Source of the DNA: JAKAAZ01 sp963817855
Lineage (GTDB): Bacteria; Acidobacteriota; Terriglobia; Terriglobales; Acidobacteriaceae
Assembly: GCA_963817855.1 (NCBI GenBank)
Contig: CAWFQA010000001.1
Location: 2,232,001-2,296,000, forward strand
Length of the DNA stretch: 64,000 nt
Direction of reading: 5' to 3'
The notes below the pieces were generated by a model that had not been told where the DNA came from, made no database searches, and saw only the letters and a program-made list of their open reading frames with translations. Position numbers and translations under genes: made by a program. Shown one piece after another: positions 25,514 through 35,532 of this stretch (position 1 is the stretch's first letter; each line of letters begins with the position of its first letter).

Positions 25514-27759
25514 TTACTTTACGGTTGCGTTGACGAAGCTCTCCCACTTCTGGCCGGAGGTGTTGGTGGCGATGACGGCGAAGCGATGAGTGCCGGCGGC
25601 TAGGCCAACGGAAGTGGTCAGAGTATTGCTGCCAGGAGCGCTATAGGTCTTCACCCCGTCGATCCACAACTGTGTGCTCCCGATGGTGCCGGTAACTTTA
25701 GCGGTGGCCTGCACCATTACTGGCGAGTTAACCGTGGAACCGGCGGCGGGAGAGCAAATATGAACTCCGGCCGATGTTGGCGCACTGCAGGATCCACTCA
25801 TTCCGAAGGTAAAGGTAGCGCTGGACACTCCGCTCTGTATGTAACCGGTGGCACTTGCAATCGCATTTACCGTGGTGTTCGTGGCGATGGTGATTGGACC
25901 GCTATAGAGGGTCGACGACGAAGTTGGGGTCGTTCCGTTCAGCGTGTAGTGGATTTCCGCGGACGCGGTCGTGCTGGAAAGAGTCACGCTCTGGCTCGAG
26001 GAGAAGTTGCCCCCGTCCGGGGAAATCAGCGGCGCGGCCGCAGTCGGCTCTGCATTCAAAAGCCCGTAGACGGCCACTTGTTTGTTGGCGGAGACGTACA
26101 CTTTGCCATTGGTCACCACCGGAATCGAAAAACGATTGGCAACACCGCCGGCATCGCGCTTGGGATCGGTGTCGCTCTCATAGATGGTGTTCGTCAGGTC
26201 GTTCGCGTCCCACGCATACAGCACGTTAGGCCCATTTGTCTTGACTTGGTCCGACCGCACCGCCCAGGCAATGCCGTCCTGCGTGCCGTTGGAAGAGATG
26301 GAAAAGGATGCGCCGGGAAATCCCGAAGTCACGCTTGACTGGGAGGATGGTTCGGTCCCCAATACGCCTTCGTCTAATTTGAACGCCTTAGCTACATCTT
26401 TCGCGGCCCAGATATACACGTTCTCGTTCCAATAGGCCGGGGTGCTCCATAAACCTCCGATCTGGCCGGGAATATCCTGCAGGGCATTCGTGTTGGATGT
26501 GCCACCTGGAGCGTAGCCGCCCAGATCGTCGCGGTTGAGCACGACGATCCGGCCCTCCTTGCCGGCCTGCACCAGAAGATGGGGATGGTCCCCCGGCTGG
26601 TCAGGCAACATCAGAACGCCGCCTGATCCTAAATCCTCGTCGGCACTGTTCAGCTTCGAGTAGTTGAAGGAGGTAAATTCATCGGTCGTGGTCAGCCCGC
26701 CGTTCGCCAGGTTGAAATCGACGACACTTTCGCCCATTCCGAGGCTACCGGTGTAAGGGAATTTCGGGTAGGTGGTGTGCGTGCCGTTGCCGGTTACGAC
26801 AAACATCCGGCCGCCCGGATCGCATCCTGTCAATCGGCATGCCTGCACCCGAACTCCATATCCCGCCACCAACACCGTTCGGCGAAAGACAGACTGCCGC
26901 AGTTTGCGCCAGCGTCGTGCCGTTATAGGCGAGCAGCCATCCGTGCCACGGTCCCAGATCGCCATGCGCGGCGAAGCCGACGTAAACATAGCCGTTGTAG
27001 TAATTCAGCGCCGGCCGCTGGTTCTCCCACAATGGACTGAACGAAAGTTTTCCGCCGGAGCTGCCGTTGCCCGTACCAGTCACGGTTGCCTTGACCGCAA
27101 CCGGGCTGTTCGTCCGCTCCGCGCCGGTAAGGATGTTAATCGCGTGCAGCCGGATAAAATATGCGCCTCCCTCCTCCGTGGCGCCCACCACATACATCGT
27201 GTTTGTTGCGGGATTAATCGCGGGAGTGCCGGTGATACCGATTACCGGACCGATGTCATTTTCACCTGTGGACGCCGGTGCCTGCGGCGTTGCCCCTGCT
27301 GTCGCTCCATGCGCGGCATTGAGCAGAGTGATCTGCCAGATGGGCTTTGCGTTCGCGCCGCCGTTCGAGTCGGCGTCGAAGGCATAAATCGAATCGTTTT
27401 CCGTCGCCACGAACAGGACATTATGTACCTTGCCGTCGCTCATCTTCAGGCCCGGTACGTACAAAGGCTGGGCGTATACGTTGCCGTCCACCTTCAGCCC
27501 GAACAGCTTGCCAAACGAGTTCACGTTCACGTTGGCTGGCGTCAACGCAGTCTCGTGCGTGTTCTCCCCGGCATGCGTCAGGTCATAGCGCCAGGTCGGC
27601 ACCGTCACCGGTGTGGGCGTCTGGGCGAGCAGGCTTGCCGCGAGCGCGCAAAATAATGCCAACGCAAGCGATACCGAGCAAACTGAATTTCGCCAGCACC
27701 TTGATCGTGAGAACCATAGGATGAGCCCCAGAACGTGCAAAGTTGCAGTATTCAGACAT
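25514..27759 (-). CDS. Secreted beta-propeller protein A with FN3-associated and Ig-like C-terminus, frameshifted
   Basis: A secreted PQQ-like/Kelch-like propeller of about 747 residues if repaired. The N-terminal frame (27740 down to about 26822) has a hydrophobic leader ending LLAQTPTP, then TWRYDLTHAGENTHETALT, LFVATENDSIYAFDAD and the shared propeller repeats. After residue region AGMPIDRM the frame breaks; the C-terminal part continues in another frame from DPGGRMFVVTGNGTHTTYP. One extra base near 26822 accounts for this. The last third adds a chitobiase-like FN3-associated domain (EIHYTLNGTTPTSSS) and an Ig-like domain with STQLWIDGVKTYSAPG. ATG 27759 has GAGGTGAGG upstream and a leader in a third frame, so a second indel near 27650-27680 is possible. 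It sits just downstream of its paralog B. Confidence 0.72.
27423..27655 (-). repeat. Near-identical duplicate segment (5' part of propeller gene A)
   Basis: This stretch is almost identical to 29293-29525 in gene B (about eight differences by eye over roughly 230 bases), covering the end of the signal peptide and the first propeller strands. The rest of the two genes is much more diverged. Recent gene conversion or a late tandem duplication would explain this; the duplicate also makes assembly collapse possible. Confidence 0.7.
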
Positions 27760-27943
27760 GCGTTTAGACCTCACCTCGAAAAGGAACCGTTTGGCCGCCG
27801 ACTATCCGCGAATCAGAGTTTCTCAACAGCGACGACCCGCAAAATACCGGGCAGTCTTCCGCGAAACGTCCTGGAGGCCCGGGCGCGCGGCCAATGTGTC
27901 TTCCCCGGGGCAGAATCCCGGGAACGGGCGCGTCGGCCACCGA

Positions 27944-29601
27944 TTAAAGCAGCCCATATACGTCCACTTCCCCCTTGGCTGCAACGTACACCTTGCCATT
28001 CGTCACCACGGGAACGGAAAACTTGTTGGCTGGACCGGCGGCATCGCGAGTGGGATTGGTATCGCTCTCATAGATGGGGCTGGTAAGACTGGTTGCATTC
28101 CAGGCATACAGCACCGCCGCTCCATTGGTTGTGTACTGGTCCACCCGCACAGCCCATGCAATGCCGTTCTGCGTGCCGTTGGACGATACCGAAAAAGTGG
28201 CGCCCGGAAATGCCGACGCTATGGTCGATTGGCTGGACGGGACCGTGGCCATCACGCCATGGCTTAGTCGGAACATTTTCGGCACATCGTTGCCGGCCCA
28301 GATGTAGACCCTGCCATTCCAGTAGGCCGGCGTGCTATACACCCCCTGGACCTCGCCTGGGATGTCCTGCAGCGCGTTCGTATTGGAAGCGCCTCCCGGG
28401 GCATAGCCGCCCAGGTGATCGCGATCGAGCACTACAATTCGTCCGTCTTTCGCGGCCTGCACCAGAATGTGCGGGTGCGTTCCCTGTTCGGTCGGCAACA
28501 TCAGGACTCCAGCCGACCCGAGGTCCAGGTCCTGCTGGTTGAGATCATGGAAGTTGAACGCGGTGAACGCATCGACCGCATTGAGGCCGCCATTGGCGAG
28601 GTTGAAGTCGACCACACTTTCACCCATTCCGGTGCTTGCCTTGAATGGGGGATAGGTGGTGTGGGTACCGTTGCCTGCGGACACAAACATCCGTCCGCCC
28701 GGAGGGCCTTGATCAATCGGCATTCCCGCGCCCGAGTTCCACACCCCGGCGCCAAACCCATTAGGCGAAAGACAGATCGCCGCGGTCTGCGCGAGACTGG
28801 TCGCGTTATAGGCAAACAGCCAGCCATGCCAAGGTCCCAGATCTCCCTGGGCGGCATAGGCGACATAGACATAGCCGTTGTAGTAGTCCAGCGCTGCGCG
28901 CTGGTTTTCCCACAGTGGACTGAACGAAAGTTGCCCGCCGGAACTGCCGTTGCCCGTGCCTGGCACGGTCGCGGTAATCGCCACCGGACTGTGCGTCTGT
29001 TCCGCGCCGGTAAGGATATTGATTGCGTGCAGCCGCGAGAAGTAAACGCCGCTCTCCGTGGTGGCGGCCACCGCATACAGCGTGTTGGTTGCGGGATTGA
29101 TGGTAGGCGTGCCGGTAATACCGACCCTCGTAATCGTCGCCGAACCTGTGGCTTCCCACGACACGGTTGCGGCTCCAACTCCGGCTCCATGGGCGGGATC
29201 GAGCAGGCTGATGTGCCAGATGGGTTGGCGTTGGCGCCGCTGTTGGAGTCTGCGTCGAAGGCGTAGATGGAGTCATTCTCGGTCGCCACAAAGAGCACAT
29301 TGTGTACCTTGCCGTCGCTCATCTTCAGGCCGGGTACGTACAAGGGCTGGGCGTATACGTTGCCGTCCACCTTCAGCCCGAACAGCTTGCCAAACGAGTT
29401 CATGTTCACGTTGGCCGGCGTCAACGCAGTCTCGTGCGTGTTCTCCCCGGCATGCGTCAGGTCATAGCGCCAGGTCGGCACCGTCACCGGTGTTGGCGTC
29501 TGGGCGAACATGCTTGCCGCGAGCGCGCAGGATAATGCCAACGCGAGCGATGCGAGCGCGATTTGTCGGGTCAAAGACGAATGGACACTGGGATTCTGCA
29601 T
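27944..29601 (-). CDS. Secreted beta-propeller protein B, frameshifted
   Basis: Paralog of protein A, about 552 residues if repaired, lacking A's FN3-associated and Ig-like C-terminal domains. It starts at ATG 29601 with AGGTG seven bases upstream and a clear signal peptide (ending SMFAQTP). The first frame gives TWRYDLTHAGENTHETALT and FAVATENDSIYAFDAD-like repeats, then shifts at SGANANP near 29222. The C-terminal frame resumes as GITGTPTINPATNTLY and SFSPLWENQRAALDYYNGYV. One missing C in the CC(C) run at about 29222-29224 repairs it. The propeller strands (YGGYAPGG, STPAYWNGRVYIW, SDTNPTRDAAGPANKFSVP) recall quinoprotein-type propellers. The function is unknown. Only 184 bases separate it from gene A. 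Confidence 0.72.
29293..29525 (-). repeat. Near-identical duplicate segment (5' part of propeller gene B)
   Basis: The second copy of the segment described at 27423-27655, in the same orientation and the same position in its gene. Confidence 0.7.
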
Positions 29602-29709
29602 ACGACACACCTCAAGCTTGAGGATCAGGTGCAAGCTATCCGTGGGCCAAGGCAAAGATGAGAATTAAATGGCCCCTTCGCAGGGGCCAATGTTATCCGG
29701 TTTTTGTCA

Positions 29710-29797
29710 TGGCGGAGAGGGTGGGATTCGAACCCACGTTACCTTGCGGTAAACACGCTTTCCAAGCGTGCGCCTTCAGCCACTCGGCCACCTCTCC
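29710..29797 (-). tRNA. tRNA-Ser (GGA)
   Basis: On the minus strand the acceptor stem is GGAGAGG with CCTCTCC, followed by G and an encoded CCA (29710-29712). The variable arm is long, as expected for a type II tRNA. The anticodon loop reads CTTGGAAAG around anticodon GGA. It stands between propeller gene B and the glycosyltransferase; 29798-30066 holds no other gene that I can support. Confidence 0.95.
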
Positions 29798-30066
29798 AGA
29801 CAAGGGCGTTGACACTTGAATCTACCACAACGGCGGTAGTGCGTGCAGCGCGGGCAGGGGCTATCCGTGTGAGTTGCGACCGAAGGGAAGGGTCGAATCT
29901 CGAGTGCGAGAGCCCACTTCAATTCTGCGTTCGGAAGCAAGGACATCCGTCACAGAAAGAGGGGAATTTGAAGTCGAATATGGCGTATCCACAACGCTAT
30001 TTTTCAAGGCTAAAAATACAGAATTTGCTGAGAAATTTGCGTTCCAGCAGCGATATACTTTGGTAT

Positions 30067-31053
30067 ATGCCAAAATACTCTGTCGTCGTTCCATTCCATA
30101 ACGAAGAAGAAAGTGTCACCGCCCTCTATGACACTTTGAAAGCCGTTATGGAACAGGTGGGGGACACATTTGAGTTGATCTTCGTTGACGATGGTTCGAC
30201 GGATCGCACCTACCGCCTGTTGGAAGAGATTACCGCCGTCGATAGTCGAGTGATGGTTGTGAAGTTGCGCCGCAATTTCGGCCAGACCTGCGCGTTGGCC
30301 GCGGGCTTCGATCATGCTCAGGGAGATTTTATTCTGGCAATGGACGGCGATCTCCAGCATGATCCGGCAGAGGTTCCGAATTTTCTGGCCAAACTGGAAG
30401 AAGGCTACGACGTCGTCAGCGGATGGCGGAAAGAACGCATCGACAACTTCGTCATGCGCCGCATTCCCTCCCGTTGCGCCAATTGGCTGATGGCCAAACT
30501 GTCCGGCGTTGACATCCACGACTTTGGAACGACCTACAAGGCCTATCGCAGGGAAGTGATCCAGAACATTCCGCTGTATGGGGAGATGCACCGCTTCATT
30601 CCCGCGCTGGCCTCCTGGTATGGTGCTTCGATTTGCGAGATCCCCATCAAGAACATCAATCGCGAGCAGGGAAAATCGCACTACGGCATTTCGCGTACGT
30701 TCCGGGTGTTTTTTGACCTGATGACGATACGCTTCCTGCTGAGATACATGTCGCGGCCGATGCACTTCTTCGGCTCCCTGGGTGCGACCAGCATGCTGGG
30801 CGGCATGGCGCTATCGATGTGGCTGCTGATCATGAAGGTGCTGACACATCAGCACATCATGGATCAGCACGGTCCTTTATTCGTTGTAGCAGGGGTTCTG
30901 ATTGTGGCCGGCATCCAGTTGCTGGCCGTCGGCCTGATTGGCGAACTGCTGGTGCGACATTTCTATCAGGGGCAGGGGCGTGCTCCCTATACTGTTGACC
31001 GAGTCATTCGCTTGAATGCATCGGGAGAAGCCAGCATCTTGCGCGGAGAGTAG
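30067..31053 (+). CDS. Family 2 glycosyltransferase (GtrB/DPM1-like, membrane-anchored)
   Basis: Transfers a sugar, typically from a UDP- or GDP-sugar, to undecaprenyl phosphate. The 328-aa protein has SVVVPFHNEEESV, the DDGS motif FVDDGSTDRT, the DxD-like LAMDGDLQHDP, GWRKER, and the HFDM-type segment FGTTYKAYRR. Two hydrophobic helices near residues 235-260 and 270-298 anchor it. ATG 30067 (MPKYSVVV) starts in the usual place; the frame extends back to 29704 only because the tRNA-Ser region happens to be open. The product sugar is not known. Confidence 0.87.
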   Translation: MPKYSVVVPFHNEEESVTALYDTLKAVMEQVGDTFELIFVDDGSTDRTYRLLEEITAVDSRVMVVKLRRNFGQTCALAAGFDHAQGDFILAMDGDLQHDPAEVPNFLAKLEEGYDVVSGWRKERIDNFVMRRIPSRCANWLMAKLSGVDIHDFGTTYKAYRREVIQNIPLYGEMHRFIPALASWYGASICEIPIKNINREQGKSHYGISRTFRVFFDLMTIRFLLRYMSRPMHFFGSLGATSMLGGMALSMWLLIMKVLTHQHIMDQHGPLFVVAGVLIVAGIQLLAVGLIGELLVRHFYQGQGRAPYTVDRVIRLNASGEASILRGE

Positions 31054-31097
31054 TTCTCCGCGGGTGCGTCTCCCGTCATATACAGCTGAGGCGGCCC

Positions 31098-32066
31098 ATG
31101 AAAGCCATTCAAATCACCAAGACCGGTGGACCGGAAGTGATGCGTGCGGTCGAAGTGGATCTCTCTGCGCCGGCCGCTGGACAGGTGCTGGTGGAAGTGA
31201 AAGCCATCGGCGTCAACTTCATCGACATTTATTATCGCGAGGGCATCTATCCCGCGCCGTTGCCGCTGACGCTGGGGCAGGAAGCCGCGGGAGTTGCGGT
31301 TGCTGTCGGGCCCAATGTGGAACGGTTTCGTGTGGGGGATCGCGTCGCCTGGTGTACGTCGCTGGGCGCATATGCGGAGCTCGCCGTGGTTCCGGAGGCA
31401 GCGCTGGTTGCTGTTCCCGCCAGGGTTACATTCGAGCAGGCCGCCGCCAGCTTGTTACAGGGCATGACTTCACAATACCTAAGCACCACGACATTTCCGC
31501 TGAAGTGCGGCGATACGGCGCTGGTGCATGCCGGGGCTGGCGGTGTGGGATTACTGCTGACGCAGATGGCGGTCGAAGCAGGGGCGCATGTCATCTCCAC
31601 GGTATCGACACGGGAGAAGGCGGAATTGGCGCGAGCGGCCGGCGCGCATGACGTGATTCTGTACTCGCAGGAAGACTTTGAGTCTGCAGTGAAAAAAATC
31701 ACCGGCGGCCGCGGTGTCGACGTTGTCTATGATTCGGTTGGCAAGGAAACTTTCGAGCGATCCTTGAAGTGTTTGCGACACCGCGGCATGCTGGTTTTGT
31801 TTGGCGCCTCAAGCGGCTCAGTGCCCCCGTTCGATTTGATTCAGCTATCGCGTGGCGGATCGCTGTTCCTGACGCGTCCCAGCCTGATGCATTACGTGGA
31901 AAGCAGGGAAGAGCTGGAGGCTCGTTCGGCCGATGTGTTTCATCGCATCGAGCGCGGCACACTCAAGCTGCGCATTCATCAGAGTTTTCCATTGGCGGAA
32001 GCGGCGAAAGCCCAGGAAGCCTTGAAATCGCGCGCGACGACGGGAAAGCTGCTGCTGGTGCCGTAG
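31098..32066 (+). CDS. qor: NADPH:quinone oxidoreductase (zeta-crystallin-like)
   Basis: A zinc-free medium-chain reductase of 322 aa that reduces quinones using NADPH. It shows GVNFIDIYYREGIYP, the LGQEAAGVA loop, the Rossmann motif VHAGAGGVGLLLTQ, and the C-terminal VVYDSVGKETFERSL. The start ATG 31098 has GAGG six bases upstream. It lies just after the glycosyltransferase, but its role is independent. Confidence 0.92.
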   Translation: MKAIQITKTGGPEVMRAVEVDLSAPAAGQVLVEVKAIGVNFIDIYYREGIYPAPLPLTLGQEAAGVAVAVGPNVERFRVGDRVAWCTSLGAYAELAVVPEAALVAVPARVTFEQAAASLLQGMTSQYLSTTTFPLKCGDTALVHAGAGGVGLLLTQMAVEAGAHVISTVSTREKAELARAAGAHDVILYSQEDFESAVKKITGGRGVDVVYDSVGKETFERSLKCLRHRGMLVLFGASSGSVPPFDLIQLSRGGSLFLTRPSLMHYVESREELEARSADVFHRIERGTLKLRIHQSFPLAEAAKAQEALKSRATTGKLLLVP

Positions 32067-32096
32067 TGTTGTCGAGGGGTTTCGATTTTCCCTCCG

Positions 32097-32897
32097 CTAC
32101 GAGCGGCGAAACATCGAGAAGAGGCCGCGCTTCTTGGGCGCGGTGAATTCTTCGTCTTCTTCAAAGGCGCGCGCGGGTTCGGGTTGCTCCGGTAATCCCT
32201 TTCCGTCAAATGCCGCCTGCGGATTTTGCACACACAGGCGTTCCGCGGTTTCGGCTCCATAATGCTTGGATAGGAATTCGAATGCCTTGCTCATCACTGG
32301 CGGCCGCGAGGTTGTATTGTGAGCATCGGTGGCGATGATGTGCACCCATCCCCAATCGAGAAGCTCGCGAGCAATGCGCTGCGGACCACGGCCAAACCCG
32401 CCGGTAAGCGATCCTCCGGTCACCTGCACCAGGCAACCCATGCGCAGCCATTCCGCCAGTTTTTCCGGATTCTGCATCAGGGTCAGGTTGCGCTCCGGAT
32501 GGGTCAGGATGGGAACCATGCCAGCAACGGCCATCTCATAAAAGCTGGACGAGATATTTTGCGGAATCCCGAAATCAGGAAACTCCACCAATAAATATTT
32601 TTTGCCGTTCACGGTGTATTTGGTTGGGTGGGTCAGTGCGTCTTCAATATTGTCGTAGCTCAAGTGGAAATCGCAGCCTAGACCGAGGGTCAGACGGTCG
32701 CCAACCTTCTGTTGCAACTCCGCCAGCAGCACAGCATTTTCTTCCGGGCAAAAGACGTAGTCGCTGTTGGCGTGGGGCGTGCATGCGATATGAGTGATGC
32801 CATCGCTGATGGCAATCTCCGCCATCTCGAGTGAAGTGTCCAGATCTCGGGCGCCATCGTCGAGCCCGGGAAGCAGGTGGTGATGAATGTCGATCAT
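32097..32897 (-). CDS. CpsB/YwqE-type manganese-dependent tyrosine phosphatase (PHP fold)
   Basis: Dephosphorylates tyrosine-phosphorylated capsule or exopolysaccharide regulators. The 266-aa PHP domain starts MIDIHHHLLPGLDDGA, binding the first metal pair, with further ligands in CTPHAN, GCDFHLS, TPHE-like LTHPERN and TDAHN. The C-terminus has an unusual acidic and then basic tail (EDEEFTAPKKRGLFSMFRRS). I chose ATG 32897, inside the frame opening at 32975. It precedes purQ with only a short gap on the same strand; a polysaccharide link is possible given the glycosyltransferases nearby, but not required. Confidence 0.85.
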   Translation of the reverse strand: MIDIHHHLLPGLDDGARDLDTSLEMAEIAISDGITHIACTPHANSDYVFCPEENAVLLAELQQKVGDRLTLGLGCDFHLSYDNIEDALTHPTKYTVNGKKYLLVEFPDFGIPQNISSSFYEMAVAGMVPILTHPERNLTLMQNPEKLAEWLRMGCLVQVTGGSLTGGFGRGPQRIARELLDWGWVHIIATDAHNTTSRPPVMSKAFEFLSKHYGAETAERLCVQNPQAAFDGKGLPEQPEPARAFEEDEEFTAPKKRGLFSMFRRS

Positions 32898-32922
32898 AGT
32901 GTGCCGAACGCTCGTTCCTATT

Positions 32923-33621
32923 TCAATCCTGTCCTGCCAGTGTTGCCACCATGGACTGGAAGATACGCAGTCCATCTGCCGAGCCCAGCAAGGCTTCGCT
33001 TGACCGGTCAGGGTGCGGCATCATTCCCAGAACGTTTCGTCCTTCGTTTAGAATGCCGGCAATATTCTGGAGCGACCCGTTGGGATTGGCTTCCGCAGTA
33101 ATTTCTCCCGCGACCGTCGAGTAGCGAAAGGCGATTCGACGCTGCTCTTCAAGTTGCTTCAGGGTGGCGGCGTCGCAGAAATAGTTTCCTTCCATATGGC
33201 CGATGGGGATCTTCAGGACCCGACCTTCCTGTAACAGGTTCGTGAAAGGAGAATCGATCGTTTCTGTCCGCAGATAAATCTGCTTGCAGATGTATTTCAG
33301 TCCGGAGTTGCGCATCAGCGCGCCGGGCAGCAGACCGCTCTCTGTCAGGATTTGAAATCCGTTGCAGATGCCCAGTACCAGTCCGCCGGAGGCAGCAAAT
33401 TTCTTGACGGACTGCATGATGGGCGCGAAGTGGGCGATGGCACCCGTGCGAAGATAATCCCCATAGGCGAATCCGCCGGGCACGAGAATTGCATCGCAAT
33501 TCTCAAGCTGTTCGCTTTCGTGCCACAGAAAGACGACCGGCTCGCCTACCACTTCAGAGACGACGTGGTAGGTGTCGTGATCGCAGTTGGATCCGGGAAA
33601 AACAAGCACGCCGAATTTCAT
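32923..33621 (-). CDS. purQ: Phosphoribosylformylglycinamidine synthase subunit I (glutaminase)
   Basis: Supplies ammonia for the FGAM synthase reaction of purine synthesis (EC 6.3.5.3), as partner of PurL and PurS. It is a class I glutaminase of 232 aa: the nucleophile Cys is in LGICNGFQIL, and the His and Glu of the triad are in MMPHPDRSSE. VFPGSNCDHDTYH is the diagnostic N-terminus. purL and purS are outside the window; purB, another purine gene, is at 51 kb. Confidence 0.95.
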   Translation of the reverse strand: MKFGVLVFPGSNCDHDTYHVVSEVVGEPVVFLWHESEQLENCDAILVPGGFAYGDYLRTGAIAHFAPIMQSVKKFAASGGLVLGICNGFQILTESGLLPGALMRNSGLKYICKQIYLRTETIDSPFTNLLQEGRVLKIPIGHMEGNYFCDAATLKQLEEQRRIAFRYSTVAGEITAEANPNGSLQNIAGILNEGRNVLGMMPHPDRSSEALLGSADGLRIFQSMVATLAGQD

Positions 33622-33767
33622 TTACATCTAGTTTATCAGCGGATGTCGGGTTGCCATGATCAGAGAATTCCGGTGGAAGCTGCCCGGTTTTTACTTTGAT
33701 GCCAATGGTGTGACATCTTCAATTCCTGCGACAGCCGTGGAACGTCTGTCGGAGTGAGGAAGCCGCA

Positions 33768-34271
33768 ATGAACGAGCCAAAGATTCGGCGATCCAACCTC
33801 CATCCGGCCACGCTGGGTCCTCCGGCGGCGAAGGCCGGGCGAGCGCTGCTGCATTGGTTGCAAGCGACATTGATCGACGCCATCCTGGTTGGCATCCTGT
33901 GGCTGACCGGCTTATTGCTGCTGCATATTCCGCTGGCGCCGTTGTGGGCCTTGATTGCGTCACTGGCACAATTCATTCCCCAATTCGGAGGAATGCTGGC
34001 GTTGATTGGGCCGAGCCTGACGCTGCTGTTTACAGGCGGCGGCTGGGAAAAGTTTGGACTCATGCTGGGGCTTTATGCTGTCATCGTGGTCATTGACCAA
34101 TTGGGACTGCAGCCTTGGATCATGAAGAAGACTACCCGGGTGCCGATCTGGGCGTCGATCTTCGGGCCGATCGTTTTGGGGATCATCATTCCTTTTTGGG
34201 GAGTGTTGCTGGCACCACCGCTGCTGGCGGTCATTTTCGCATTTCGCAAGCCACGCTCACAGAAGGCATAG
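33768..34271 (+). CDS. Half-length AI-2E family transporter-like protein
   Basis: A 167-aa membrane protein matching only the C-terminal half of AI-2E family permeases (usually about 350 aa). It has the characteristic ASLAQFIPQFGGMLALIGP, VIVVIDQLGLQPWIMKK, and a last helix VLLAPPLLAVIFA. No matching N-terminal half lies in the 146 bases upstream, which also hold the start of purQ on the other strand, so it is a genuine truncation or a decayed gene. The start ATG 33768 has a GGAAG-like site. Whether the half protein works is unknown. Confidence 0.6.
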   Translation: MNEPKIRRSNLHPATLGPPAAKAGRALLHWLQATLIDAILVGILWLTGLLLLHIPLAPLWALIASLAQFIPQFGGMLALIGPSLTLLFTGGGWEKFGLMLGLYAVIVVIDQLGLQPWIMKKTTRVPIWASIFGPIVLGIIIPFWGVLLAPPLLAVIFAFRKPRSQKA

Positions 34272-34314
34272 ACTAGCCACGCCGTTCCAACTTGCTCGTG
34301 TTGTGGAGGCGAAC

Positions 34315-34689
34315 ATGAAATTCGCGAAAATCGTTTTTTGGTGTGCAGGTGTTGCGGGTGTCGTCGCACTGACGCCGATGTATTTTTTGTTGAACTTTCT
34401 TGGTGTCAGAATTCCACCGCCGTTCGCCCACCCAGCCTTCTATTACGGATTTATCGCCGTAGTGCAGGTTTGGCACGCGGCGTTTTGCGTGATCGCCACC
34501 GACCCTGTGCGCTTCCGTCCGATGATGCTCTTTGCCGTGATGGAAAAATTCGTGTTTGTGTTTGTGGTCATTGTGCTGTGGCTGGAGGGACAGGCGATCT
34601 CCGCCTTACTGCTGGTCGCCGCTGCGGATTTCCTGCTTGGAGTTCTATTTTTAGCTGCGTTCCTGAAGACGGCGAGCGCGAAGGGGTAG
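34315..34689 (+). CDS. Small membrane protein of unknown function
   Basis: A 124-aa protein with four hydrophobic helices (about residues 7-28, 44-62, 74-94 and 97-117). The start ATG 34315 has GGAGG five bases upstream, which rules out the longer frame at 34303. Charged residues lie only in the loops (DPVRFRP). No family is recognised. It is co-directional with the AI-2E half gene, 43 bases downstream. Confidence 0.6.
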   Translation: MKFAKIVFWCAGVAGVVALTPMYFLLNFLGVRIPPPFAHPAFYYGFIAVVQVWHAAFCVIATDPVRFRPMMLFAVMEKFVFVFVVIVLWLEGQAISALLLVAAADFLLGVLFLAAFLKTASAKG

Positions 34690-34805
34690 TGACTTGCAGC
34701 TCTGGCCGGATAGCGGTTGTCGCTTTTGGCGGTTACACTCAGCGAATCCAGGCGTCGCCTTTGTGCGCCGCAACACTCGGTCAACCAGAATCGGGGGAAA
34801 TACGA

Positions 34806-35363
34806 ATGGCGAATGATGGTCGCACCACTACAATTTCCAGGGGGACGCCCGAATCAGCGGCCATGTTGGCAAGCGTCACGCGGGCTATGGCGATCACCGC
34901 TAATCTCAATCGTTTGACGTTCAACGATGCGGAAGAAGTGAGGGCCTTGTTCAGCGAACTGATCGGTAAGAAAGTGGACGACAGCTTTATGTTGATCCCG
35001 CCGTTCTACACAACCGGCGGTGTAGACATTAGTGTCGGGCAAAATGTTTTCATCAATCAGAACTGCACTTTTTATGACCTTGGCGGGCTTGTTATGGCCG
35101 ACGATGTGATGATCGGGCCGAACGTGTGCCTCATCACGTCTGGCCATCCCATTGAACCTTCTCAGCGGCGCGACTTCATAATCGCGAGGCCCATCGTGAT
35201 TGAACGAAATGTCTGGATCGCGGCTGGTGCGACGATCATCGGTGGTGTAACGGTGGGCGAGAACGCGGTCGTCGCGGCGGGTTCGGTAGTCACCAAGGAC
35301 GTTCCGTCGAATACCCTTGTCGGTGGAAATCCGGCGAGAGTGATTCGTTCGATTGGCGACTGA
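34806..35363 (+). CDS. Hexapeptide-repeat acetyltransferase (LacA/Maa-like)
   Basis: A 185-aa left-handed beta-helix enzyme that transfers acetyl groups from acetyl-CoA to a sugar hydroxyl. The N-terminal helical part is followed by hexapeptide repeats: GVDISVGQNVFINQNCTFYD, VMIGPNVCLITSGHP with the catalytic His, NVWIAAGATIIGGVTVGENAV, and PARVIRSI. GGGGGA lies seven bases before ATG 34806. The sugar cannot be predicted. Confidence 0.85.
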   Translation: MANDGRTTTISRGTPESAAMLASVTRAMAITANLNRLTFNDAEEVRALFSELIGKKVDDSFMLIPPFYTTGGVDISVGQNVFINQNCTFYDLGGLVMADDVMIGPNVCLITSGHPIEPSQRRDFIIARPIVIERNVWIAAGATIIGGVTVGENAVVAAGSVVTKDVPSNTLVGGNPARVIRSIGD

Positions 35364-35532
35364 GACAACGTCCGCAAAGGGTCGAAACTTGAACTTCAAA
35401 CTGACCTACTACCCTTCAGGGAAAGGGGGGAAACGGTTCGTGCCTAGCGTGGTAAAATCAGGGTTTGTGCGGACGACTTGCGACCGCGGCAGCAACTAAA
35501 TCGTCATCGAAAGCAGTTCACGAGGGTCTTCC

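Noticed and set aside
26772..27656. 294-aa plus-strand frame
   Set aside because: Antisense to propeller gene A, which has strong motifs on the minus strand.
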